From the NCBI GenBank assembly GCA_029261215.1, contig JAJDBT010000028.1, forward strand, positions 41,270 through 105,269: 64,000 nucleotides of DNA. The letters run 5' to 3'. How positions within the stretch are numbered: the first letter of the stretch is position 1; every line of letters starts with the position of its first letter. The position numbers and the translations under genes are program-made. The notes below the pieces were generated by a model. That model did no database searches. It was not told the origin of the DNA and saw only the letters and a list, made by a program, of their open reading frames with translations. The DNA comes from Nitrospirota bacterium (GTDB lineage Bacteria > Nitrospirota > Nitrospiria > SBBL01 > JAADHI01). Below, in pieces: positions 1 through 9,529 of this stretch.

Positions 1-1
1 G

Positions 2-847
2 ACAGGGAAAGAGCGAGTGGCTCAGGGCATCCATCAATTGAGTCCCAGAAGGCAAAAACCCTTTGTTGCGATTGATTGTGGCGCCCTGCCGGAGACCTTG
101 TTGGAAAGTGAGCTTTTTGGGCATGTGAAAGGAGCTTTTACGGGAGCGATTTCAAATAAAAAAGGCTTATTTGAAGAGGCGGAAGGCGGTACCCTTTTTT
201 TAGATGAAATCAGCGATACCAGTTTGCTCTTTCAATCCAAGCTCCTTCGCGCATTACAAGAGGGAGAGGCCCGTCCTGTGGGGGGTAACCGGAGCGTCAA
301 AGTCAATGTGCGTATGATCGCCGCGACCAACCGATCTTTAAAAGAAGGGATCGCAAAAAAGACCTTTCGAGAGGATCTTTATTACCGCTTGGCCGTCATG
401 CCGATTATGATTCCCCCTTTGCGTGGCCGTTTGGATGACATCCCCCTGTTGGTAAAACATTTTATTGAAAGATACGCTTCCCAAAATAATAAAGGCCCCA
501 TGTCGCTCTCAAAAGAGGCCTCGGAGCTGCTTTTGAGAATGCCCTGGAAGGGCAATGTGCGGGAATTGGAAAATGTGATCGAACGCGGCGTACTCGTTTC
601 CCAGAGCGCCGAGATTGCGCTGGAATCGCTTTTGATTGAAGAGGAAGTCACCTCTCTGGGCTATGCCCCTTCGGCCTCCTTATTTAGTTCCACACAGGAG
701 GCCATGTCGAAGGTCGAAAGAGAGCGCATTATCGAATCCCTTCACGAATGCAAAGGCAATAAGGCAATGGCAGCCCGTGCCCTGGGGATTTCCCGCGCCA
801 GTTTTTATAACAAACTCCGTCGATATCAAATTCCCGTCTCACGATAA
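2..847 (+). CDS. Sigma-54-dependent transcriptional activator (NtrC family), 5' partial
   Basis: The gene enters the window already inside the AAA+ domain. The frame is open from base 2, and the first residues ([11 protein letters not shown]) are the second half of a Walker A motif, so the receiver or sensor part lies outside. The sigma-54 contact loop [15 protein letters not shown] (the GAFTGA signature) and Walker [10 protein letters not shown] are present. The R-finger region and an arginine-rich sensor II region follow, and the C-terminus is a Fis-type helix-turn-helix ([21 protein letters not shown]). Such proteins remodel RNA polymerase-sigma54 to start transcription from distant sites. 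The next genes encode exopolysaccharide export, so control of that operon is plausible. However, the visible promoter of that operon is sigma-70-like. The GTG at 17 is not a real start. Confidence 0.93.
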   Translation, partial: TGKERVAQGIHQLSPRRQKPFVAIDCGALPETLLESELFGHVKGAFTGAISNKKGLFEEAEGGTLFLDEISDTSLLFQSKLLRALQEGEARPVGGNRSVKVNVRMIAATNRSLKEGIAKKTFREDLYYRLAVMPIMIPPLRGRLDDIPLLVKHFIERYASQNNKGPMSLSKEASELLLRMPWKGNVRELENVIERGVLVSQSAEIALESLLIEEEVTSLGYAPSASLFSSTQEAMSKVERERIIESLHECKGNKAMAARALGISRASFYNKLRRYQIPVSR

Positions 848-1026
848 ATCGGGTCATTTGACCGCTTATTGTTCCCCAGGTTTAAAGAGATGAGTGGGGT
901 AGATCCATCCCCGCTGATCTTTACGTCTATTGTCGGTTTTTCACTAAACCCCCCACTGAGGACCTACCCTCAATCAGGATATTTTTTATCCTTTTCAGAC
1001 CTCTTTGACCCCCATTTGTCAAAATC

Positions 1027-1054
1027 TTGACAATAATGAGTAGTATTTTATAAT
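1027..1054 (+). promoter_or_regulatory. Sigma-70-type promoter of the exopolysaccharide export operon
   Basis: TTGACA at 1027-1032 and TATAAT at 1049-1054 are both perfect consensus hexamers separated by 16 bases, about 45 bases upstream of the export gene start. A perfect -35/-10 pair is rare by chance. Transcription would begin near 1061. Confidence 0.75.
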
Positions 1055-1099
1055 GGAATACGACTAAGATGGATTTTTACTTGTTTCCGGAGGCTCCCC

Positions 1100-4021
1100 T
1101 TGAGTATTTTTTCCCCAATCCTGCTCACCCTTATTTTTAAAAACCGGACAACATTGTCGAAGCCTTTTTTCTGTTATCCGGTATTGGTAGTGTTGGTCAT
1201 TTTCTCTCTCTTTATCGATGTCCAGCCTTCTTTTGCCCAGTCGAATAGAAGGGCTGTGGACTCATTTTCAACAAAACCTTTTCAAAATGAGACCCCGTTT
1301 TCTGAAAATCCATCGAAGCCCGAAATGAGTGTTTCCGAATTGAAGGGGCTGTCGCCAGAAGAACTTGAGCAGGGGAAAGCGCTCATGCAAAATCAATCGA
1401 AGAAACCCGTGATCGGAGATCAAGTCAAAGAGAAGCAGGCTGAAGTAGAAGTTTTTTCTGAAAGCCTTGATGAAGCGCCGATGCATTTTTCCCCGCAAGA
1501 AGACCTTACGCCGAAAAAAAATGCCCCTTTTACGTCTTATATTGAAGAAGTCATGCCTTCGAGTATTTCGCTGGACATCGTTCCCTTTGGGTATGAGCTT
1601 TTTCGCCGGGCCCCCACGACCTTTGAGCCGATTGAGGCGATTCCTGTTGGCCCGGATTATTACTTGGGCCCTGGGGATGAAGTCAGAATCACAGTTTGGG
1701 GAAAACTCAACGCAGACCTTGTGAAGGCGATAGACCGCGATGGAGCGATTGTATTACCGCAACTGGGCGCAGTCCATCTTTCCGGCCTCACTTTTTCAGA
1801 GGCAAAAAAGTTGATCGAAAAGGAGTTCAGCCGATATTACAAATCCTCCGAAGTCAAAATGAATATCAGTATGGGCCAGCTTCGGACTATTCCTGTTTTT
1901 GTTGTGGGAAAGGTTCAGCAGCCCGGCCGCTATACCCTTTCTTCTTTTTCAACCTTGATCAATGCCCTTTTTGTTTCCGGCGGTCCGAGCCAAGTGGGCT
2001 CTATGCGAAATATTGAATTAAGACGGAATGGAAAAACGATCTCCCACTTTGATGTGTACGATCTTCTTTTAAAAGGTGAAAAAGAGGGGGACATTCATCT
2101 CATGGCCGGAGATATCATTTTTGTGCCGACGGTCGGGCCGCGTGTCGGGATATCGGGAAATGTCAAGGTGCCCGCCCTATATGAAACAAAAGGCCCTCAG
2201 ACATTAAAAGCATTAATTGAAATGGCAGGAGGCATTACTGCAACGGGTGATTTACAGCAGGTTCAGGTTGAACGGGTTTCTGAGCATATCAAAAAAATCA
2301 TCCTTGATGTCAATTTGAGTCAGTTGGGCGTGTCAGAAAACATTGAACTCAAGGCAGGAGATTTTGTCAAGATTTTTCCCATCGATTCTCGTATTAAAAA
2401 TGCAGTGACCCTGAAAGGGAATGTGGTTCGTCCCGGTATTTTTGAATGGCATGAAGGTATGAAAGTTCAAAACCTTTTTAAGGGGATGGGTGATTTTTTA
2501 CCGGAAACATTTTTAGAGTTTGCGCTGATCGAACGTCTCGTGTTGCCTGACCATCACAAAGAATATCTTTCGGTTCCGCTTGGAAAGGTGCTGAAAGATC
2601 CGACGGCCAAAGAGAATATCTTGTTACGTCCCGAAGATGTGGTGGTGGTGTTTAATCGCTGGGATTTACTTGAAAAAAAGCCGGTTCAAATTCAGGGTGC
2701 GGTAAACAAACCCGGCGCCTATGAACACCGGTCCAATATGAAATTGTCTGACCTGATTAAACTTGCCGGGGGTTTGGAACGACCCGAGCATCCTGAGTCT
2801 TATCTTCCAGAGGGGATTGTGGTTAGAAAAATGCCTCCCGATTTCCATGAAGAGAAAATGTCCTTTAATGTGATGGCCGCGATTAGGGGTGAGGAGGACG
2901 CCGCAGACTTTGTGCTTCAGCCTTTGGATGAGGTGTATTTGTTCGACCAATGGGCGCTTTCACAAGAAAAAGTAGCCCGTATTGTGGGGGCTGTGAATGT
3001 GCCGGGGGTCTTTCCTTGGGCTGAAAAAATGCGTATCAGGGATTTGCTGAGCCTTGCGGGCGGGACAAAATATTATGCCTATCTGGTCTCTGCCGAGCTG
3101 ACGCGTATTGTGCCAACCCGTGAGGGGCCAAAAATAGAGCGGATGGAGATCGATCTGGAAAAAGCGATTGCGGGTCATCCTGAATCCAATATTCTGTTGA
3201 AACCGGATGATTATTTATCTGTCCAGTCCGTACCGGAATGGGAACTTTATCGGACTGTGCGTATTGAAGGCGAGGTTCGTTTTCCTGGAATGTATACCAG
3301 TAAAAAAGGCGAAAAGCTGTCTTCCCTGATTGAGCGGGCCGGAGGCCTGACTGAAAATGCATATCTCAAAGGGGCGGTTTTTGCGCGGCAATCGGTTCAG
3401 GCTTTGCAGCAGCAGCAATTAGACGATGCCATCGATCGTCTTGAGCAGGAGATGATTTCCAAATCGGCCAAAAGCATTGAAGCCTCCCTCACCCCCGAAG
3501 CCGCCATGCAGGAAAAATCCTCTGCCGAGCAGCGGAATGCCTTGTTGGTGAAAATGCGGAGCGCAAAAGCAAAGGGACGGATGGCGCTTGACCTCAAGCC
3601 CCTGGATGTTTTTAAAGGCTCTGCTTCTGATGTCGTCCTCGAAGAAGGGGACATGATGTTTATCCCTGAACGGCCTCAACAGATTCAGGTCATTGGTTCT
3701 GTCTTCAATCAAACCGCCTTTATTTATGAAGCGGGCGCCACGGTTTCCGAGTATCTTAAAAAAGCGGGCGGGATGACTGAAGAGGCCAACGAAGATGCGC
3801 TTTATGTTCTTAAAGTCGATGGCACGGCTTATTCAAAACAGCAGACAGAGGGTTTTTGGTTTTGGAAAAAACAATTAAAATCATCGACCCTGGATCCAGG
3901 GGACACCATTGTGGTTCCAGAGAAAATCGAGAGGGTGGCCTGGCTCAGAGAGGTCAAAGACATGACCCAGATCCTCTACCAGATTGCTGTGACCGCCGGT
4001 GTTCTCATCGTAGCGTTTTAA
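1100..4021 (+). CDS. Polysaccharide export outer-membrane protein with seven SLBB repeats (Wza-like)
   Basis: A 973-residue secreted protein. It starts at TTG (1100), supported by CCGGAGG seven bases upstream. A long signal peptide (hydrophobic about residues 24-44) ends in SFAQ. After a charged low-complexity stretch comes the Poly_export domain (about 180-270, LGPGDEVRITVWG). Seven SLBB repeats of the type V.G.V..PG.Y....L..LI..AGG then start near residues 270, 350, 435, 530, 630, 710 and 860. The C-terminus is a hydrophobic helix, as in Wza where the helix spans the outer membrane. Wza-family proteins form the outer-membrane exit channel for exopolysaccharide or capsule. Enteric Wza has about 380 residues and two or three SLBBs, so this is an enlarged form. 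The chain-length gene follows after 1 base. Confidence 0.93.
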   Translation: MSIFSPILLTLIFKNRTTLSKPFFCYPVLVVLVIFSLFIDVQPSFAQSNRRAVDSFSTKPFQNETPFSENPSKPEMSVSELKGLSPEELEQGKALMQNQSKKPVIGDQVKEKQAEVEVFSESLDEAPMHFSPQEDLTPKKNAPFTSYIEEVMPSSISLDIVPFGYELFRRAPTTFEPIEAIPVGPDYYLGPGDEVRITVWGKLNADLVKAIDRDGAIVLPQLGAVHLSGLTFSEAKKLIEKEFSRYYKSSEVKMNISMGQLRTIPVFVVGKVQQPGRYTLSSFSTLINALFVSGGPSQVGSMRNIELRRNGKTISHFDVYDLLLKGEKEGDIHLMAGDIIFVPTVGPRVGISGNVKVPALYETKGPQTLKALIEMAGGITATGDLQQVQVERVSEHIKKIILDVNLSQLGVSENIELKAGDFVKIFPIDSRIKNAVTLKGNVVRPGIFEWHEGMKVQNLFKGMGDFLPETFLEFALIERLVLPDHHKEYLSVPLGKVLKDPTAKENILLRPEDVVVVFNRWDLLEKKPVQIQGAVNKPGAYEHRSNMKLSDLIKLAGGLERPEHPESYLPEGIVVRKMPPDFHEEKMSFNVMAAIRGEEDAADFVLQPLDEVYLFDQWALSQEKVARIVGAVNVPGVFPWAEKMRIRDLLSLAGGTKYYAYLVSAELTRIVPTREGPKIERMEIDLEKAIAGHPESNILLKPDDYLSVQSVPEWELYRTVRIEGEVRFPGMYTSKKGEKLSSLIERAGGLTENAYLKGAVFARQSVQALQQQQLDDAIDRLEQEMISKSAKSIEASLTPEAAMQEKSSAEQRNALLVKMRSAKAKGRMALDLKPLDVFKGSASDVVLEEGDMMFIPERPQQIQVIGSVFNQTAFIYEAGATVSEYLKKAGGMTEEANEDALYVLKVDGTAYSKQQTEGFWFWKKQLKSSTLDPGDTIVVPEKIERVAWLREVKDMTQILYQIAVTAGVLIVAF

Positions 4022-4022
4022 G

Positions 4023-5180
4023 ATGATTGAAGAAGACATTCGTATCGACGATGAAATCAATTTACTGGATTATTGGCGTGTACTGGTCAAACGCAAGGTC
4101 TTGTTGTGTCTCATCGTTTTTGTGGCGATGATCGCCTCTGTTGTCATTAGTTTGGTCCTCCCTGAAATTTACGCATCCACAACGAGTCTTCTCCCGCCTC
4201 AGGACAGTGCTTCCGGTGCGGGTTTACTTGCATCTCAACTGCCGGGAGGCCTGGGCGGACTGGCAGGGGGGATGCTGGGCGGAAAATCTCAAACAGGCAT
4301 TTGGATGGGGATTTTGGGCAGCCGAACGGTTCTTGATGAAATGGTTCAACAGTTCAACCTGAAAGAGGTGTATCAGGTGAAGAGTGACCCTGTGGCCAGG
4401 GAGCGGCTTCGTGCCTCTGTGAACATCACAAAGTCAAAAGAGGATATTTTGTCCATTACTGTGGAGGATCAAAGCCCTGAATTGGCGGCTGAAATGGCCA
4501 ATGCCCTGGTGGAGGCTCTGGATCGGGTCAACCAATCCATCTTGAGTACTTCCGGCGGCAGAATCCGCGCCTTTGTCGAAAAAAGGCTGAAAGAAGCAAA
4601 GGTGGCGCTCACGCAGTCGGAAGATGCGCTCAAGGCCTTTCAGGAAGAGAAAGGGGCGGTCAAACTGGATGCGCAGTCGGCGGCAATTATCGAAGCGATT
4701 GGCACACTCAAAGGCGAGTTGATGGGTAAGGAGGTGGCGCTCAAAACCTTACTTTCTTACGCCACGGCTCAAAACCCGGAAGTCAAAATCCTGAAGGCTG
4801 AAGTGAAAGAATTGAAGGCGGCCCTTTCCAGCCTTGAAAAAGGAAACGCAGGGGTCAGTTCAAAAGGCATTTTTATCCCAACGGACCAACTGCCCAATCT
4901 GGGGCTTCAGTATGCCCGATTATTGCGGGATGCCAAAATTCATGAAACGCTCTATGGCTTGCTCTCCGAGCAATACGAGATGGCGCGCATTCAGGAGGCG
5001 AAGGACAGTTCTACCGTGCAGGTTTTGGATGTGGCCACCGTGCCGGAAAAAAGGGTTAAACCCAAGAGGGCGCTCATTGTGATTCTTTCGACGTTTACGG
5101 CAGGGTTTTTTGGGATTTTTTTGATCTTTTTTCTCGAATACATCGAAACGGCAAAAGCGAAGTCTTTTACAGAAAAGTAG
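4023..5180 (+). CDS. Wzz-type polysaccharide chain-length determinant / co-polymerase
   Basis: A 385-residue inner-membrane protein. The N-terminal Wzz domain (EINLLDYWRVLVKRK) leads into TM1 (about residues 28-48). A periplasmic coiled coil rich in Glu, Lys and Ala follows (about 180-330). TM2 lies near 345-370 (ALIVILSTFTAGFFGIFLIF), preceded by the PxxP-like stretch VPEKRVKPKR that is typical just before TM2. A Gly-rich loop (residues 65-100) is notable. There is no C-terminal tyrosine-kinase domain, so this is a PCP-1/2-like protein without kinase. It starts 1 base after the export-channel gene, so the two are co-transcribed and should form a trans-envelope export complex. Confidence 0.92.
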   Translation: MIEEDIRIDDEINLLDYWRVLVKRKVLLCLIVFVAMIASVVISLVLPEIYASTTSLLPPQDSASGAGLLASQLPGGLGGLAGGMLGGKSQTGIWMGILGSRTVLDEMVQQFNLKEVYQVKSDPVARERLRASVNITKSKEDILSITVEDQSPELAAEMANALVEALDRVNQSILSTSGGRIRAFVEKRLKEAKVALTQSEDALKAFQEEKGAVKLDAQSAAIIEAIGTLKGELMGKEVALKTLLSYATAQNPEVKILKAEVKELKAALSSLEKGNAGVSSKGIFIPTDQLPNLGLQYARLLRDAKIHETLYGLLSEQYEMARIQEAKDSSTVQVLDVATVPEKRVKPKRALIVILSTFTAGFFGIFLIFFLEYIETAKAKSFTEK

Positions 5181-5188
5181 ATGGATTT

Positions 5189-6019
5189 ATGGAAGAAGAA
5201 TCGAAAAATAAAGGCTCAAGTCAATGGACACAGGATCGTTTGTTAGAGATTGTTTCCCTGGCCGAAAAGGCGGGCGAGGCGATTATGGTGGTTTATCAAA
5301 AAAAAGATTTTGGAACAACCTACAAAGAAGACCAGTCCCCGTTGACTGAAGCCGATATGGCCGCGCATTACGTGATTATGGATGGACTCAAGACGCTCAC
5401 GCCTGAGTTGCCGGCCTTGTCGGAAGAATCAAAAAGTGTGTCCTACACCCTGCGCCGGGCATGGGAGGCCTATTGGCTGATTGATCCCCTGGACGGCACA
5501 AAAGAGTTTGTGAAACGCAGTGATCAATTCACCGTCAATATTGCACTCGTTAAATCGGGAGTTCCGGTTTTGGGGGTTGTGCATGCGCCTGCTCTGAATT
5601 TGACCTATTATGGCGCAAAGAATCTCGGCGTCTTCAAGAAGGTGATTGGGAAAAAAGCGGTTCCTATTTCAGTGTCTGATGACCGCAGCCGGGTGCTGAA
5701 AATCGCGGGCAGCCTGTCGCACGGCAAAGAGGCACTTGAAGCCTTTCTAAAAAAAATAGGGCCGCATGAGTTGGTGCGCATGGGCAGTTCGCTGAAGCTT
5801 TGTCTCGTGGCCGAAGGTGCGGTGGATTTTTATCCGAGGTTTGGCCGCACGATGGAATGGGACACGGCTGCAGCCCAGGCCATCGTTACGGAAGCGGGTG
5901 GCAGCGTGACCGATGCATCGGGAAAGTCGCTTCAATACAATAAACCCGATCTTGCAAACCCGCATTTTTTTGTGCGTGGAACCCGAAAGATGCCTTTGCT
6001 AAAAGACCTCTCTTCATAA
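5189..6019 (+). CDS. cysQ: 3'(2'),5'-bisphosphate nucleotidase, inositol monophosphatase family
   Basis: A 276-residue cytoplasmic enzyme with the metal-binding IMPase motifs. These are the first Glu in LSEES, the signature WLIDPLDGTKEFVKR (D-P-L-D-G-T), and the second motif MEWDTAAAQAIVTEAG near the C-terminus. The KEF after DGT is characteristic of CysQ/BPNT1-type members, which hydrolyse PAP to AMP and recycle the by-product of sulfate assimilation or sulfotransferase reactions. It lies 8 bases after wzz in the same direction and probably belongs to the same transcript. A CysQ next to exopolysaccharide genes could support sulfated polymer synthesis, but no sulfotransferase is in view. Confidence 0.88.
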   Translation: MEEESKNKGSSQWTQDRLLEIVSLAEKAGEAIMVVYQKKDFGTTYKEDQSPLTEADMAAHYVIMDGLKTLTPELPALSEESKSVSYTLRRAWEAYWLIDPLDGTKEFVKRSDQFTVNIALVKSGVPVLGVVHAPALNLTYYGAKNLGVFKKVIGKKAVPISVSDDRSRVLKIAGSLSHGKEALEAFLKKIGPHELVRMGSSLKLCLVAEGAVDFYPRFGRTMEWDTAAAQAIVTEAGGSVTDASGKSLQYNKPDLANPHFFVRGTRKMPLLKDLSS

Positions 6020-6034
6020 ACATCATTTTTGAAT

Positions 6035-6508
6035 TTACCCCACAATGATTTCCGGCTCATTGACGATTTCAGTCTTTACAGAGTTTGCAATGAAACATTG
6101 TTTGTGCGCTTTTTCCACGAGGGCCAGGGCTTTATTTCGGTCTTCTTCTTTTGTGATTAAAATTTTGGGGCGAAGGACGACGCGTGTGACCCATCTAATC
6201 TTATGTTCGTCCACTTTTAGAATACCCTCCGCATCGTCCGTATAAGCCAAAACACGAATTTTTGCGAAGGCCGCCAAAGCGAGGTACGTGAGCATCTGGC
6301 AGGAGGCAATGGAGGCGGTAAAGAGTTCTTCCGGGTTGTGGCGTGTGGGGTCTCCTTTGTATTGCGGCGCCGCAGACATCGTCATCGCTGGTTTTTCCGG
6401 GCATTTCACCAGATGGTTTCGCCCATAGGTTCCGTAGTCCAGTGTGGTCCCCTCGTCTCCCTCGATCCACTCCAGGCGTGCGTGAAAATAATCGACTTCA
6501 TATCCCAT
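6035..6508 (-). CDS. OsmC/Ohr-family peroxiredoxin-like protein
   Basis: A 157-residue protein with the OsmC fold pattern: an N-terminal beta region, then NPEELFTASIASCQMLTYL with the first redox cysteine. The second conserved cysteine lies in the C-terminal segment (KQCFIANSVKTEI). OsmC/Ohr proteins use this Cys pair to reduce organic hydroperoxides in the cytoplasm. The AxSCQMLTYL type is closer to the OsmC/YhfA branch than to Ohr. The start is supported by GGAGG six bases upstream. The gene is convergent with cysQ, leaving only 15 bases between the stop codons, so no separate terminator is seen. Confidence 0.88.
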   Translation of the reverse strand: MGYEVDYFHARLEWIEGDEGTTLDYGTYGRNHLVKCPEKPAMTMSAAPQYKGDPTRHNPEELFTASIASCQMLTYLALAAFAKIRVLAYTDDAEGILKVDEHKIRWVTRVVLRPKILITKEEDRNKALALVEKAHKQCFIANSVKTEIVNEPEIIVG

Positions 6509-6613
6509 GTGATCCTCCGTGATTAAACAATCCCTATGCGTAAAACTAAATTTGATGGGCGCAATCTATCACGCTTTTTGAAACAAATCCATCTCCGCCC
6601 AGTGCGGATCAAA

Positions 6614-6643
6614 TTGACAATTTTTCACCCTGCATGCTACCCT
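6614..6643 (+). promoter_or_regulatory. Possible promoter of aspS
   Basis: TTGACA at 6614-6619 is a perfect -35. A weak -10 (TACCCT, 6638-6643) follows after 18 bases. If used, transcription would begin within a few bases of the preferred aspS start at 6652, giving a leaderless or nearly leaderless mRNA. No Shine-Dalgarno sequence is visible there, which agrees with that reading. Confidence 0.4.
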
Positions 6644-6651
6644 GCGTCCCT

Positions 6652-8415
6652 ATGTTTCGAACAGACTACTGCGGAAAAATTACTCAAAAAGATCTCGACA
6701 AAGAAATCACTTTATCGGGGTGGGTGCACCGTCGGCGTGATCATGGCGGACTGACGTTTATCGACTTGCGCGATCGGGAAGGTCTGGTTCAGGTCGTGTT
6801 TAATCCCCAGATTTCGGAGGCCGTTCACAGCGAGGCGCATGGGCTTCGCTCGGAGTTTGTGATTCAAGTGACGGGCAAAGTTGCACTTCGCCCTGAGGGG
6901 ACTGAAAATAAGGATCTCCCGACCGGCGAAATCGAGATTCATGTCAGTGATCTGGTGATTCTGAATCGCTCAAAAACCCCGCCCTTTTTGATTGAAGATG
7001 ATGAAGAAATTTCCGAGGTCTTGCGTTTAAAATACCGTTATCTTGATTTGCGCCGCCCTGCGGTTCAGAAACATTTTATCCTGCGTCACAAGATGTCACA
7101 GGCAGTTCGTCAATTTTTAAACGCTCAGGGATTTTTGGAAATTGAAACCCCTTTTCTCACAAAAAGCACCCCGGAAGGCGCGCGTGACTTTCTGGTCCCC
7201 AGCCGTCTGAACGAAGGGACTTTTTATGCCCTGCCTCAGTCGCCACAGCTCTTCAAGCAAATTTTAATGGTGTCCGGTTTCGACCGCTACTATCAGATTG
7301 TGCGGTGTTTTCGGGATGAAGACCTCAGGGCCGACCGCCAGCCGGAATTTACACAAATCGATCTGGAGATGTCTTTTATCGATCAGGAAGAGATTCTGAA
7401 GTTGATGGAAACCTTGATTGCCACTGTTTTTTCCGAAGTACGGGGGATTTTACTGCCTTCGCCCTTCCCACGCTTGACCCATAAAGAAGCGTTGGCGCGT
7501 TACGGCTCGGACAAACCCGATACCCGTTTTGGCCTGGAGTTGAAAGACCTGTGTGATATTGCCCGCCGCTCAGGCTTTAAAGTGTTTCGCACTGTGGTTG
7601 AAAATGGAGGATTGGTCAAAGGTTTGAATGCAAAGGGCATGGCCAGCCTGAGTCGAAAAGAGATTGAAAACCTGACGAACGAAGCCATCGCGCGCGGGGC
7701 AAAAGGTCTGGCCTGGATGAAGGTCAGCGAGACGGGGCTTGAAGCCCCCATCACGAAATTTTTTGAACCGCCACTTCTGGCGGAGCTAAGAAAAACCCTT
7801 GAAGGCGAACCAGGGGACTTGCTGCTCTTTGTAGCCGATAAAGCACAGGTTGTGCACGATGTGCTCGGCAGCTTACGGCTCAGTTTGGGAAAACGCTTGA
7901 ATTTGATTGATGAAAACGTCTTCAACCCGCTTTGGGTGACGGACTTCCCCTTGCTGGAATACGATGAAGGCGAGAAGCGTTATGTCGCGATTCATCACCC
8001 CTTTGCGGCGCCGATGGATGAAGACCTTCCTTTTCTGGAAAGCGATCCGCTGAAGGTTCGTGCTAAAGCCTACGATATGGTTTTAAATGGGGTCGAGCTG
8101 GGTGGTGGCAGTATTCGTATTCATCAGGATGAAATTCAGTCGAAGGTCTTTGCATTGCTGGGTATCTCAAAAGAAGCTGCTGAATCCAAATTTGGCTTTT
8201 TACTTGAAGCCCTTCAATATGGCGCGCCGCCGCATGGCGGGCTCGCCTTTGGTTTTGATCGCATGATCGCTCTTTTGGCCGGAGTGGATTCCATTCGGGA
8301 GGTCATCGCTTTTCCAAAAACCCAAAAGGGCATTTGTTTGATGACGGAAGCGCCCGGCGATGTCGATGCCCGACAGCTCAAAGAACTCCATATCAAAAAA
8401 GCACAAAAACTATAG
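6652..8415 (+). CDS. aspS: Aspartyl-tRNA synthetase (bacterial type)
   Basis: A class II synthetase of 587 residues, the size normal for the bacterial type. An N-terminal OB-fold anticodon-binding domain carries [19 protein letters not shown] (about residues 17-35). Class II motif 2 is [18 protein letters not shown] (about 215-232). A GAD insertion domain lies in the middle, and motif 3 ([15 protein letters not shown]) is near 530. The start at ATG 6652 (MFRTDYCG) is preferred over ATG 6634 because family members begin this way. Lack of an AsnRS-type truncation fits either a discriminating or a non-discriminating enzyme; the sequence alone does not settle which. Confidence 0.97.
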   Translation: MFRTDYCGKITQKDLDKEITLSGWVHRRRDHGGLTFIDLRDREGLVQVVFNPQISEAVHSEAHGLRSEFVIQVTGKVALRPEGTENKDLPTGEIEIHVSDLVILNRSKTPPFLIEDDEEISEVLRLKYRYLDLRRPAVQKHFILRHKMSQAVRQFLNAQGFLEIETPFLTKSTPEGARDFLVPSRLNEGTFYALPQSPQLFKQILMVSGFDRYYQIVRCFRDEDLRADRQPEFTQIDLEMSFIDQEEILKLMETLIATVFSEVRGILLPSPFPRLTHKEALARYGSDKPDTRFGLELKDLCDIARRSGFKVFRTVVENGGLVKGLNAKGMASLSRKEIENLTNEAIARGAKGLAWMKVSETGLEAPITKFFEPPLLAELRKTLEGEPGDLLLFVADKAQVVHDVLGSLRLSLGKRLNLIDENVFNPLWVTDFPLLEYDEGEKRYVAIHHPFAAPMDEDLPFLESDPLKVRAKAYDMVLNGVELGGGSIRIHQDEIQSKVFALLGISKEAAESKFGFLLEALQYGAPPHGGLAFGFDRMIALLAGVDSIREVIAFPKTQKGICLMTEAPGDVDARQLKELHIKKAQKL

Positions 8416-8448
8416 GAGCAACCACTTTCGTTTGTTCCGTCCTCCGAC

Positions 8449-8979
8449 ATGAAAACGCTCTATCAGAAAAAGGCGGCTCCCATGGCATCGTGTTACCAAA
8501 GGTTTAATTCCCCAGTGGGTTTTATTTATATTGCAACAGATGGAGAATACCTAAGGATACTGGCGATTCGTAAAAATTGGAATGCGCTCAAAAATAGCCT
8601 GGACCCTATCGTAGAGAAAGAACATCCTGTTTTGTCAGAAACAAGACAGCAACTAGAGGAATATTTTTCTCACGAAAGAACACACTTTGACCTGCCCCTG
8701 TATTTTACAGGGACCACATTTCAAACTGCGGCTTGGAATGCCTTACTCAAAATACCGTATGGGGAGACACGAAGTTACGCAGATCAAGCACAAGCAATTG
8801 AAAACTCGAAAGCGGTTAGAGCGGTGGGTCGAGCCAATGGTTTAAATCCTATTTCCATCGTTGTCCCATGCCATAGAGTGATTGGGAAATCAGGTCAATT
8901 AACAGGCTATACCAGTGGATTAGATGATAAAAAATATCTCATTGATTTGGAAAAAACCATAACAAGTTCAGACAGATGA
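8449..8979 (+). CDS. ogt: Methylated-DNA-[protein]-cysteine S-methyltransferase
   Basis: A 176-residue Ada/Ogt-type suicide DNA repair protein. It transfers O6-methyl groups from guanine to its own cysteine. The active-site motif VVPCHRVIG is intact. The helix-turn-helix DNA-binding segment FQTAAWNALLKIPYGETRSY lies before it, and the C-terminal GYTSGLDDKKYLI matches the family's usual GYxxGLxxKxxLL. ATG 8482 (MASCYQRF) is an equally plausible start. Its third-position composition looks more AT-rich than that of its neighbours aspS and the zinc-finger gene, which may point to a separate origin. Confidence 0.93.
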   Translation: MKTLYQKKAAPMASCYQRFNSPVGFIYIATDGEYLRILAIRKNWNALKNSLDPIVEKEHPVLSETRQQLEEYFSHERTHFDLPLYFTGTTFQTAAWNALLKIPYGETRSYADQAQAIENSKAVRAVGRANGLNPISIVVPCHRVIGKSGQLTGYTSGLDDKKYLIDLEKTITSSDR

Positions 8980-9112
8980 TGAGAAGTTTATCTCCCATTA
9001 TTCTCTCCTCAAGCCGTTAAAAAATAATACACTTTTCTTGTTCCGCGTTGTTTTTATGATCTGCAATGGGCTAGGATAACCTTGTTTGGTTGGTGATGTG
9101 ACCGCATTTTTT

Positions 9113-9496
9113 ATGTTAAAAACCCCTACTCCAGGGGGGCTTTTGGAGGAGGACACAGTCGATACGGTTTCCATCAAAAAAAAGCTGCTTCAGTTGAAAG
9201 CCGAGCTGATCGACCTGGATGAAGCGAGTCATGCGGGAACCCAGCCGGTGGCGCTGGATCAGTCGTCTGTGGGTCGATTATCGCGGATGGACGCCATGCA
9301 AGTACAGGCCATGTCGCTTGAAACAAAACGCAGACGCGAGATTCAAATTCAGCGGATTGAGGGCGCTTTAAAAAGGATTGAAAACGACGCGTATGGATAT
9401 TGTGTGACGTGTGACGAGGTGATTGATCCGAAACGACTGGATTTTGATCTCACAGCCTTTCTCTGTATTCATTGTGCCAGCGCGGCAGAACAATAA
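9113..9496 (+). CDS. DksA/TraR-family zinc-finger protein
   Basis: A protein of about 127 residues with an N-terminal coiled coil (VSIKKKLLQLKAELIDL ... RREIQIQRIEGALKRI). The C-terminal C4 zinc finger has CVTC and CIHC separated by 17 residues. DksA-family proteins insert into the RNA polymerase secondary channel and modulate initiation with ppGpp. The coiled-coil tip lacks the classic DxxDxA triad in its usual setting, although acidic residues (LSRMDAMQ) are near the tip. The start is uncertain: ATG 9113 is used here, TTG 9086 is possible, and a GGAGGAGG at about 9146-9153 lacks a start codon after it. The UspA-like gene lies 33 bases downstream. Confidence 0.83.
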   Translation: MLKTPTPGGLLEEDTVDTVSIKKKLLQLKAELIDLDEASHAGTQPVALDQSSVGRLSRMDAMQVQAMSLETKRRREIQIQRIEGALKRIENDAYGYCVTCDEVIDPKRLDFDLTAFLCIHCASAAEQ

Positions 9497-9529
9497 TATT
9501 TCTGGAACTTTTATGAAAAGGATGATGTG

